DNA of 64,000 nucleotides, taken from contig NZ_SCWE01000001.1 in assembly GCF_004359505.1 (NCBI RefSeq), forward strand, positions 310,001 through 374,000, in the 5' to 3' direction. The position numbers were made by a program, and so were the translations under genes. Under the pieces are notes generated by a model, which saw nothing but the letters and a program-made list of their open reading frames with translations, was not told the DNA's origin and did no database searches. Position 1 is the first letter of the stretch. Each line of letters begins with the position of its first letter. Origin of the DNA: Macrococcus hajekii (lineage in GTDB: Bacteria > Bacillota > Bacilli > Staphylococcales > Staphylococcaceae). Shown in pieces: positions 29,317 through 35,684 of the stretch.

Positions 29317-29802
29317 ATGGAATTACGAAAAGCGGTGCTTGATGACCTTGAAAGAATCGTCGAAATTTATAATTCAACTATTGCGAGTCGCATGGTAACA
29401 GCTGACACAGAGCCTGTCACAATTGAAAGTAGATTGAACTGGTTTAACGAACATGGGCAGAAGAAACCTTTATATGTCATCACAGAAGAAACAGACATAA
29501 TAGGCTGGATGAGTTTCAGTGATTTCTACTCACGTCCTGCATACGACAAAACTGTAGAGGTAAGTCTCTATATCGATGAGAACTATAGAGGACAGGGCAT
29601 TGGACAATGGGCCATCAAGCAAATGAAAGAACGAGCAGGAGAGCTTAATTTCAGAACGCTGCTCGCATTTATTTTCAGTCATAATGAACCGTCAATACGT
29701 CTGTTTGAAAAGAATGGCTTTGTCACTTACGGTGAACTGCCAGATGTAGCAGAAATGGATGGCCGGCTTTATTCCTTAAGCATATTAGGTTATCCTGTTT
29801 AA
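29317..29802 (+). CDS. GNAT family N-acetyltransferase (phosphinothricin acetyltransferase-like)
   Basis: A 161-residue acetyl-CoA-dependent N-acetyltransferase. The acetyl-CoA binding motif is at about residues 85-96 (DENYRGQGIGQW). The EIYNSTIASRMVTADTEPV start and NEPSIRLFEKNGFVTYGELP ending resemble the Pat/YwnH group that acetylates phosphinothricin- or methionine-sulfoximine-like amino acids. The natural substrate cannot be named. AAGGAGAG precedes the ATG at 29317. A palindrome upstream may be its operator. Confidence 0.85.
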   Translation: MELRKAVLDDLERIVEIYNSTIASRMVTADTEPVTIESRLNWFNEHGQKKPLYVITEETDIIGWMSFSDFYSRPAYDKTVEVSLYIDENYRGQGIGQWAIKQMKERAGELNFRTLLAFIFSHNEPSIRLFEKNGFVTYGELPDVAEMDGRLYSLSILGYPV

Positions 29803-29820
29803 AAAATATTTTAAAAATAC

Positions 29821-29849
29821 TTGCATTCGCATTTTCTATGTGCTAATAT
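29821..29849 (+). promoter_or_regulatory. Promoter of the tRNA-Gly gene
   Basis: TTGCAT at 29821-29826, a 17-base spacer, and TAATAT at 29844-29849 with an extended -10 TGC just before it. Together with the terminator at 29969 it makes the tRNA a single-gene unit. Confidence 0.75.
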
Positions 29850-29890
29850 TAATAAAGTATTCTTCAGAAAAGCAATACATATAATAATAT

Positions 29891-29961
29891 GCGGATGTAG
29901 TTAAATGCTATAACACCAACCTTCCTGGTTGGAGTCATTGGTTCAATTCCAGTCATCCGCT
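29891..29961 (+). tRNA. tRNA-Gly(UCC), D-loop lacks G18-G19
   Basis: The cloverleaf is complete in 71 bases. The acceptor stem pairs GCGGATG with CATCCGC, and the D stem pairs GTTA with TAAC. The anticodon stem pairs CCAAC with GTTGG around the loop CTTCCTG, giving anticodon TCC. The T stem pairs ATTGG with CCAGT around TTCAATT. The discriminator is T73, as in other tRNA-Gly, and CCA is not encoded. The seven-base D-loop AATGCTA has no GG, and the molecule is unusually small. Loss of G18-G19 and anticodon UCC are features of the staphylococcal tRNA-Gly that feed peptidoglycan bridge synthesis rather than the ribosome. It has its own promoter and terminator. Confidence 0.88.
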
Positions 29962-29968
29962 TATGAAG

Positions 29969-29993
29969 GTCCCAGGCAGCTGGGACTTTTTTT
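29969..29993 (+). terminator. Terminator of the tRNA-Gly gene
   Basis: GTCCCAG-GCAG-CTGGGAC stem followed by seven T residues, eight bases after the tRNA. Confidence 0.9.
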
Positions 29994-30067
29994 ATGTCAT
30001 TTTTTCGCTTCATGTTGATGTGTGTTAAAATAAAGAGGGTTAAACATAAGTGTAGGAGGAATCATAT

Positions 30068-31165
30068 TTGTCTAACGAATTAAGATGTATTGGCTGTGGA
30101 GCCGTACTTCAAAGTGACAATCCTGACAAGGCGGGTTATGTCCCGCAGTCAAGTTTGAATAAAGAAGATGTCATCTGTAAGCGATGCTTCAGATTAAAAC
30201 ATTATAATGAAATCCAGGACGTCAATATGACAAGTGATGACTTCCTGACGATGCTGAATGCGCTCAGTGATAGAGAGGGTATTATTGTCAATGTCATCGA
30301 TGTATTTGATTTCCAGGGCTCTTGGATCAATGGCTTAAAGCGCATTGTGGGCAATAAGAAAGTGATTCTTGCGGCTAATAAAGTTGATTTACTACCTAAG
30401 CTCATTAATAAAAATCGTGTCGAGAACTGGATTAAACATCTGGCTAAAGAATTAGGCATGAAACCGGATGATGTGATTCTGATTTCAGCAACTAAAAATC
30501 AAGGGATTGATGAACTTCTTGATGCGATTGAATCATTGCGAGCAGGTCAGGATGTCTATATTGTAGGGACGACCAATGTCGGTAAATCGACATTGATCAA
30601 CAAGTTGATCGAGCGCAGCATCGGTGAAAAGGATGTAATTACAACTTCTCATTTCCCTGGTACGACGCTGGATCTGATTGATATTCCGCTTGGTGATGGG
30701 ACGTTTATTTATGATACGCCAGGTATCATCCAGCCTCATCAGATGACGCATTTCGTAACAGAAGATGAACTGAAGATAATTATGCCAAAAGAGGAAATAA
30801 AGCCGCGTAATTTCCAGCTGAATGAAGGGCAGACTTTATTCTTCGGAGGGCTTGTAAGAATTGATTATGTTTCGGGCGGTCGACGAAGCTTGAATTGTTT
30901 CGTCTCAAATCGTCTTCATATACACCGCACAAAGACGGTGAACGCAGAGGACCTCTGGCATCGTCAGATTGGAGAACTACTTACGCCTCCAGGGCACAGT
31001 GACTTCGATTTCGATGGTTTGAAACGACATACTTTATCTGTAAAAGACCAAAAACAGGATATCATCATTTCGGGTCTAGGATTTATCACAGTTGATGAAG
31101 GTGCACTGATTGAAGTCTATGCACCGAAACAAGTGGATGTCTATTTAAGACCGAGTATACTTTAG
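30068..31165 (+). CDS. yqeH: Ribosome biogenesis GTPase YqeH
   Basis: Circularly permuted GTPase needed for 30S subunit assembly. The 365-residue protein has an N-terminal zinc finger (C7, C10, C37, C40). The permuted G motifs follow: NKVD (G4) at 104-107 precedes GTTNVGKST (G1) at 167-175 and DTPG further on. A C-terminal RNA-binding region completes it. The start is a TTG at 30068 with TAGGAGGA upstream. It heads the yqeH-aroE-yhbY-nadD-yqeK-rsfS operon. Confidence 0.95.
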   Translation: MSNELRCIGCGAVLQSDNPDKAGYVPQSSLNKEDVICKRCFRLKHYNEIQDVNMTSDDFLTMLNALSDREGIIVNVIDVFDFQGSWINGLKRIVGNKKVILAANKVDLLPKLINKNRVENWIKHLAKELGMKPDDVILISATKNQGIDELLDAIESLRAGQDVYIVGTTNVGKSTLINKLIERSIGEKDVITTSHFPGTTLDLIDIPLGDGTFIYDTPGIIQPHQMTHFVTEDELKIIMPKEEIKPRNFQLNEGQTLFFGGLVRIDYVSGGRRSLNCFVSNRLHIHRTKTVNAEDLWHRQIGELLTPPGHSDFDFDGLKRHTLSVKDQKQDIIISGLGFITVDEGALIEVYAPKQVDVYLRPSIL

Positions 31166-31175
31166 AGGTGAAGGG

Positions 31176-31967
31176 ATGAAATTTGCAGTAATCGGCCATC
31201 CTATCAGTCATTCTTTGTCACCTGTCATGCATCATGCAAACTTTAAAGCACTTGGACGAAATGATAGTTATATTGCACTCGATGTGCATCCTGATCATTT
31301 TCATCATATTAGAGATATCATCACTGAATATGAACTTGATGGATTTAATGTGACAATTCCGTTCAAAACAGATATTATGCATTACCTGGACGCAATCGAT
31401 GATCATGCACTGGCAATTGGTGCAGTAAACACAGTCAAGATTAATGAGGGTAAGTGGACAGGCTATAATACAGACGGTATCGGTTTTCTGGCGAGTCTTC
31501 CTTCAATGCCGACAGCAGGAACTCATGTCCTGATTATTGGTGCGGGAGGCGCCGGCAGGGCGATTGCACAGGCTTTTAAACAATACGGGGCTGAGGTAAC
31601 GGTAGCTAACCGGACAGTTGAAAGGTTGATGAACTGGCCGGATACAGTCACTAAAATAGGACTTGAAGATTTAAGTCATCATGCTCAGCACGCCGATATT
31701 ATTGTCAATACGACACCACTTGGTATGACAGGCTTTGGTGATACATGCATTTATGATTTTAATACGGCACAAGAAGGCGTCATTGTAGCTGATGTCATCT
31801 ATACGCCGAGTATGACACCTTTCTTAACGGCAGCGGCAGATAAACAATTAAAAATTGTGACGGGGCTGGGAATGTTTATTAATCAAGGTGCCGAGAGTTT
31901 CGAAATTTGGACAGGTCTGAAAGCAGACCGCGTAGCTATGAAAAAATGTGTAGAACAGTATTTATAG
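31176..31967 (+). CDS. aroE: Shikimate dehydrogenase
   Basis: NADPH-dependent reduction of 3-dehydroshikimate to shikimate in aromatic amino acid synthesis. The 263-residue protein opens with the substrate-binding GHPISHSLSPVMHH. It has the catalytic Lys/Asp pair in NVTIPFK and NTDGIGF and a nucleotide-binding GAGGAGRAIA at about residues 118-127. TPLGMT and GLGMFINQGAESFEIWTG match the family. Spacing of ten bases to yqeH and nine to yhbY indicates one operon. Confidence 0.96.
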   Translation: MKFAVIGHPISHSLSPVMHHANFKALGRNDSYIALDVHPDHFHHIRDIITEYELDGFNVTIPFKTDIMHYLDAIDDHALAIGAVNTVKINEGKWTGYNTDGIGFLASLPSMPTAGTHVLIIGAGGAGRAIAQAFKQYGAEVTVANRTVERLMNWPDTVTKIGLEDLSHHAQHADIIVNTTPLGMTGFGDTCIYDFNTAQEGVIVADVIYTPSMTPFLTAAADKQLKIVTGLGMFINQGAESFEIWTGLKADRVAMKKCVEQYL

Positions 31968-31976
31968 GAGGAAATT

Positions 31977-32270
31977 ATGTTAACAGGTAAACAGAAACGT
32001 TATTTACGCGCTGAAGCGCATCGTATTGATCCCATTTTTCAGATCGGAAAAGGGGGCGTGAACGATAATCTTATTGAACAATTAAATGAAGCGCTTGAAA
32101 AAAGAGAACTGATTAAAGTCAGCATTCTTCAGAACAATGATGACGATAAAGAATCTCTCGCAGAAGAAGTAGCTCGACGTGTGTACGGAGAACTAGTTCA
32201 GCTGATCGGTTCTACAATCATTCTCTATAAACCTTCTAAAAATCATAAGAAGATTGAACTTCCTCGATGA
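31977..32270 (+). CDS. yhbY: YhbY family ribosome assembly RNA-binding protein (CRM domain)
   Basis: A 97-residue single-domain CRM protein that binds pre-50S RNA. It opens with MLTGKQKRYLRAEAHRIDPI and contains the GKGGVN loop (IFQIGKGGVND) with the later GSTIILYKPSK. RBS AGGAGGAA precedes the ATG. It overlaps nadD by four bases (ATGA). Confidence 0.93.
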   Translation: MLTGKQKRYLRAEAHRIDPIFQIGKGGVNDNLIEQLNEALEKRELIKVSILQNNDDDKESLAEEVARRVYGELVQLIGSTIILYKPSKNHKKIELPR

Positions 32271-32845
32271 TTGTACTTTACGGCGGTACATTTGACCCGT
32301 TACATATTGGTCATATGATAGTAGCAAATGAAGTCTATGAAGCTTATTCACCTGACCGCTTTATTTTTATGCCTGCTGCCCATAGTCCGTTGAAAACACG
32401 TCATGCAGTAGCGACTGATGAAGAACGTCTGCAGATGCTTTATTTAGGTGTTAAAACGTTAGGTTTTGGTGAAGTGTCTGCCTATGAGCTTGATAAAAAG
32501 GGTGACAGTTATACTTACGATACTGTAAAACACCTTCTGTCACAGGACGACGAGGTCTATGTCATCATCGGCACTGATCAGTATCATCAGCTTGATAACT
32601 GGTACCGGATAGATGAGCTGCGGGAGATGTGCCGTTTTGTTGTCGTTAACCGAGAAGTGGAGTACAATCAGGGTGATTCAGATGTGATTAATTTCCATAT
32701 ACCGCGTATTGACGTCAGCTCTACGACAATCAGAATGAGGCTCGCTGAGGGTCAGACAGTGAAATTCTGGCTGGATTCTGATATAGAGGCCTTCGTTCGA
32801 AAGGAACGTATATATGAAAAAGAAAAAAGCGAACAAAATAGTTGA
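32267..32845 (+). CDS. nadD: Nicotinate-nucleotide adenylyltransferase
   Basis: Makes deamido-NAD from nicotinate mononucleotide and ATP. The 192-residue protein has the nucleotidyltransferase motif GGTFDPLHIGHM at about residues 6-17 and the late SSTTIR motif (DVSSTTIRMRL). The ATG at 32267 overlaps the yhbY stop; the 3' end overlaps yqeK by 32 bases, so the three are tightly coupled. Confidence 0.95.
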   Translation: MIVLYGGTFDPLHIGHMIVANEVYEAYSPDRFIFMPAAHSPLKTRHAVATDEERLQMLYLGVKTLGFGEVSAYELDKKGDSYTYDTVKHLLSQDDEVYVIIGTDQYHQLDNWYRIDELREMCRFVVVNREVEYNQGDSDVINFHIPRIDVSSTTIRMRLAEGQTVKFWLDSDIEAFVRKERIYEKEKSEQNS

Positions 32846-33380
32846 AGAAAAGTTACCGAAAAAACGTTATGAACATTCAGTAAGAGTAGCTGAAACAGCT
32901 GTTAAAATGGCTAAAATATATGGCGGTGATGCAGAGAAAGTTGAGCTTGCGGGCTTATTGCACGACTATGCAAAATATGACGAGCTATCAAAGCTATACC
33001 AGATGGTGACGAAATATGAGCTTGATAATGCACTCCTTGCCTACAATTCAGAAATTCTGCACGGTCCTGTCGGCGCTTGTATCATGAAGTATGAATTTGG
33101 CGTTGAAGATGAAGAAATCTTTCTTGCGATCCACAACCATACGACAGGACGCGAGCATATGACACTGACTGAAAAGATTATTTTTGTAGCAGATTATATA
33201 GAGCCGGGTCGTCAGCAGCCCGGTGTCGATGATATCAGAAAAATGATATTTGAAGAAAAAAAACTGGATAAAGCCATTTATGAGATTTCGAAAAGAACAG
33301 TACTTTATTTAATCGAAAAAGATAGTGCTATTTACCCTAAAACAATTGACTGTCTCAATTATTATAACCTCGAAAAATAA
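32814..33380 (+). CDS. yqeK: HD-domain bis(5'-nucleosyl)-tetraphosphatase (symmetrical) YqeK
   Basis: HD-domain hydrolase of 188 residues; YqeK-type proteins cleave Ap4A symmetrically to two ADP. Metal ligands are in EHSVRVAETA, LLHDYAKYD and the IHNHTTG and VADYIEPGR segments. AAGGAACG precedes the ATG at 32814, which lies inside nadD. The position between nadD and rsfS is conserved in Firmicutes. Confidence 0.92.
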   Translation: MKKKKANKIVEEKLPKKRYEHSVRVAETAVKMAKIYGGDAEKVELAGLLHDYAKYDELSKLYQMVTKYELDNALLAYNSEILHGPVGACIMKYEFGVEDEEIFLAIHNHTTGREHMTLTEKIIFVADYIEPGRQQPGVDDIRKMIFEEKKLDKAIYEISKRTVLYLIEKDSAIYPKTIDCLNYYNLEK

Positions 33381-33398
33381 GTTAAAAGGATGGATTGA

Positions 33399-33743
33399 AT
33401 GGATTCAAAACAATTACTTGAGCTCGCCTTTAAAGCGTGTGATGATAAAAAAGCAGAAGAAATTATCGGTATTGATGTTAAGGAGATCAGCGGTATCACA
33501 GATTACTATGTGATCTGCCACGCGAACTCAGACAGACAAGTCCAAGCTATTGCAAGAGAAGTGAAAGAACAGGCTGAAGAGGTCGGTATCGAAGTAGGTA
33601 AGCTGGAAGGTTTCAACGAAGCACAGTGGATACTTGTCGATCTGGATGATGTAGTCGTGCATATCTTCCATAGAGAAGAACGTGGATATTATAACCTGGA
33701 ACGTCTGTACAGAGATGCAGAGTTTATTACTTACGAGCAATGA
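33399..33743 (+). CDS. rsfS: Ribosomal silencing factor RsfS
   Basis: Binds uL14 and blocks 50S-30S joining when nutrients are short. The 114-residue protein shows the family blocks DYYVICHANSDRQVQAIA, EGFNEAQWILVDLDDVVVH and FHREERGYYNLERLY. AAAGGATG precedes the ATG. It overlaps the next methyltransferase gene by four bases (ATGA). Confidence 0.95.
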   Translation: MDSKQLLELAFKACDDKKAEEIIGIDVKEISGITDYYVICHANSDRQVQAIAREVKEQAEEVGIEVGKLEGFNEAQWILVDLDDVVVHIFHREERGYYNLERLYRDAEFITYEQ

Positions 33744-34468
33744 CCTACGAAGCTTTTGCACTTTTATACGATGAATTGATGTATGATCAACCCTACGATA
33801 AATGGCTCGCATTGACGGAACCTTATTTGATGGAAGCGTCCTCAGTGCTTGACCTTGGCTGCGGAACAGGTTCTTTTACGGCTCTGCTGCCGAAGAATTT
33901 AGAGCGGGTCGGTGTCGATTTAAGTGAAGAGATGCTGACGGTTGCAGCTGCAAAAGATTCATCCATTCAGTGGCTGACACAGGATATCACTGAACTGGCC
34001 CTTGACAGGACTTTTGATGTCATCACTTGTTTTTGCGATAGCATGAATTACATTACTGAAGCAGAAGCTCTCGACGTTTTATTTGAGAGAGTTGCTCAGC
34101 ATTTAACAGATGACGGCATCTTTTTATTTGATGTCCATTCGATCTGGAAGATGGAAAATCTGTTTGACGGGCAGACCTATAGTGACGAGACAGATAGAGT
34201 GATGTATATCTGGCAGACCGAGCCGGGAGATGCGCCTTACAGTGTTCATCATGACATGAGTTTTTTTGTAGAAGAAGCTGACGGCAGATATAGTCGCTAT
34301 GATGAATCTCATTATCAGCGAACTTATCCGCAAGATTTCTATCAGAATCTTATCAGTCGACATCAACTCGTAGTAGAATGTATATTTGCAGATTTTGACG
34401 TTAATAAGACAGATTTAGCTGAAGCTGAAAGAATCTTTTATGTTATCCGGAAAAAAACTAAAATTTAA
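33740..34468 (+). CDS. Class I SAM-dependent methyltransferase (YqeM-like)
   Basis: A 242-residue methyltransferase with the SAM-binding motif VLDLGCGTGSFTALLP at about residues 35-50 and an acidic post-motif VGVDLSEEML. It opens with TYEAFALLYDELMYDQPYDKW, a typical YqeM start. The substrate is unknown. It is coupled to rsfS and is the last gene before the comE operon, as in B. subtilis and S. aureus. Confidence 0.88.
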   Translation: MTYEAFALLYDELMYDQPYDKWLALTEPYLMEASSVLDLGCGTGSFTALLPKNLERVGVDLSEEMLTVAAAKDSSIQWLTQDITELALDRTFDVITCFCDSMNYITEAEALDVLFERVAQHLTDDGIFLFDVHSIWKMENLFDGQTYSDETDRVMYIWQTEPGDAPYSVHHDMSFFVEEADGRYSRYDESHYQRTYPQDFYQNLISRHQLVVECIFADFDVNKTDLAEAERIFYVIRKKTKI

Positions 34469-34472
34469 TTTT
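34460..34472 (+). promoter_or_regulatory. Possible ComK box upstream of comEA
   Basis: AAAA-TTTAA-TTTT matches the AAAA-N5-TTTT unit of ComK sites. It overlaps the end of the methyltransferase gene and is 64 bases before comEA. A clear second unit at a standard distance is not present, and the stretch is very AT-rich, so chance is possible. Confidence 0.3.
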
Positions 34473-34499
34473 TATTATGTCAAAATAAATAAAAATGAG

Positions 34500-34534
34500 A
34501 CATCTCTCCGATTATATAGGGGAGGTGTTTTTTT
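34500..34534 (+). terminator. Terminator-like hairpin that includes the comEA ribosome binding site
   Basis: ACATCTCTCC (34500-34509) pairs over ten positions, two of them G-T, with GGGGAGGTGT (34519-34528), followed by a T-run to 34534. The right arm is the comEA Shine-Dalgarno GGGGAGGTG. The same element can end the upstream operon transcript and mask comEA translation. Confidence 0.82.
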
Positions 34535-34535
34535 G

Positions 34536-35162
34536 ATGGATGGATTGAAGGACTTAATTGCTGAACACAAAATAAAGATCGGCATACTGATAGTTATTAT
34601 GACAGTGGCTCTCATCATGAGTCTGATTACAAAACCATCTGATAGTGCACCACTGGAGCCACTTTCTGAACAGAAGGACAAGTTGGAGATCAGTACAGAA
34701 GTCACGACGGAAGTTCCTGCCAAAAAGGAGATGATTGTTGATGTTAAAGGCGCTGTGAAGCATGGAGGTGTCTATAGGACGGATCAGTCCAAAAGGGTAG
34801 TGGATATTATAGATTTAGCCGAGCCTCTCAGCAATGCAGATATGGAGGCGGTCAACCTCTCGATGCAACTAACTGATCAGATGGTCATTTATGTCCCTTA
34901 TAAAGGAGAAGTTAAAGAAGAGAAGTTTGAGATGTATGGCCAGACTACCACAAAAAATGATTCTGAGGGTCAGGTGGTTAACATCAATACAGCGACAGAG
35001 AGTGAGCTGCAGAACATCCCGGGTATCGGACCGAAGAAGGCTGCCGATATATTGATGTATAGGGAGCAGCATAATGGTTTCAAGTCGAAAGAGGAGATAA
35101 AGGAGATTAAGGGCATTGGTGACAAGACATACATGACACTGGAGCCTTTTATCGAATTGTAA
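34536..35162 (+). CDS. comEA: Competence protein ComEA, DNA-binding receptor
   Basis: Membrane-anchored receptor that binds double-stranded DNA for uptake. The 208-residue protein has one N-terminal membrane segment (about residues 13-31) and a SLBB-like middle part (VDVKGAVKHGGVY). A C-terminal helix-hairpin-helix pair contains INTATESELQNIPGIGPKKA. The start is the ATG at 34536 (a TTG at 34533 is equally close to the ribosome binding site); codons further upstream would run through the terminator hairpin. First gene of the late competence operon comEA-comEB-comEC. Confidence 0.93.
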   Translation: MDGLKDLIAEHKIKIGILIVIMTVALIMSLITKPSDSAPLEPLSEQKDKLEISTEVTTEVPAKKEMIVDVKGAVKHGGVYRTDQSKRVVDIIDLAEPLSNADMEAVNLSMQLTDQMVIYVPYKGEVKEEKFEMYGQTTTKNDSEGQVVNINTATESELQNIPGIGPKKAADILMYREQHNGFKSKEEIKEIKGIGDKTYMTLEPFIEL

Positions 35163-35206
35163 TTACTACATTCATCACTTACAATGAGACTATTGGAGGG
35201 ATTGTG

Positions 35207-35671
35207 ATGGAAAGAATCAAATGGCAGGATTATTTTATGGCACAGAGTCAGCTACTTGCACTACGTTCGACTTGTAACAGACTGAGTGTAGGTGCAACAA
35301 TTGTAAAGGATAATAGAATTATTGCAGGCGGCTATAACGGGTCTGTTTCTGGAGAAGCGCACTGTATAGACGTCGGTTGTTATATCGAGGAAGGGCATTG
35401 TATCAGAACAGTTCATGCAGAGATGAATGCCTTGCTTCAATGTGCAAAATTAGGCGTCTCAACATCCGGCGCTGAGATCTATGTAACGCATTTTCCTTGC
35501 ATTCATTGTACAAAATCAATCATCCAGGCCGGGATCAGTAAGGTATCTTATGCCATGGATTATAAGAACCATCCTTATGCAATCGAACTGCTGCAGAAAG
35601 CAGGCATTCAAGTTGAGAAAATTACATTTGATGCAAGTAAGGTAGCGGAGTACTTTAATATGATTGACTAA
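35207..35671 (+). CDS. comEB: ComE operon protein 2, dCMP deaminase family
   Basis: A 154-residue zinc deaminase of the dCMP/ComEB group. It has the catalytic HAEMNALLQ and zinc ligands in FPCIHCTKSIIQAG. The ATG at 35207 follows GGAGGG by six bases; a GTG directly before it at 35204 is an alternative. ComEB is not required for transformation in B. subtilis but localises other competence proteins at the pole; a role in dUMP formation is plausible. Confidence 0.92.
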   Translation: MERIKWQDYFMAQSQLLALRSTCNRLSVGATIVKDNRIIAGGYNGSVSGEAHCIDVGCYIEEGHCIRTVHAEMNALLQCAKLGVSTSGAEIYVTHFPCIHCTKSIIQAGISKVSYAMDYKNHPYAIELLQKAGIQVEKITFDASKVAEYFNMID

Positions 35672-35684
35672 TAAAGGAGGATAC

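Noticed and set aside
29317-29802. Acetyltransferase as a drug or herbicide resistance gene
   Set aside because: Similarity to phosphinothricin acetyltransferases is shared by many housekeeping GNAT proteins; nothing in the sequence shows a resistance role or recent transfer.
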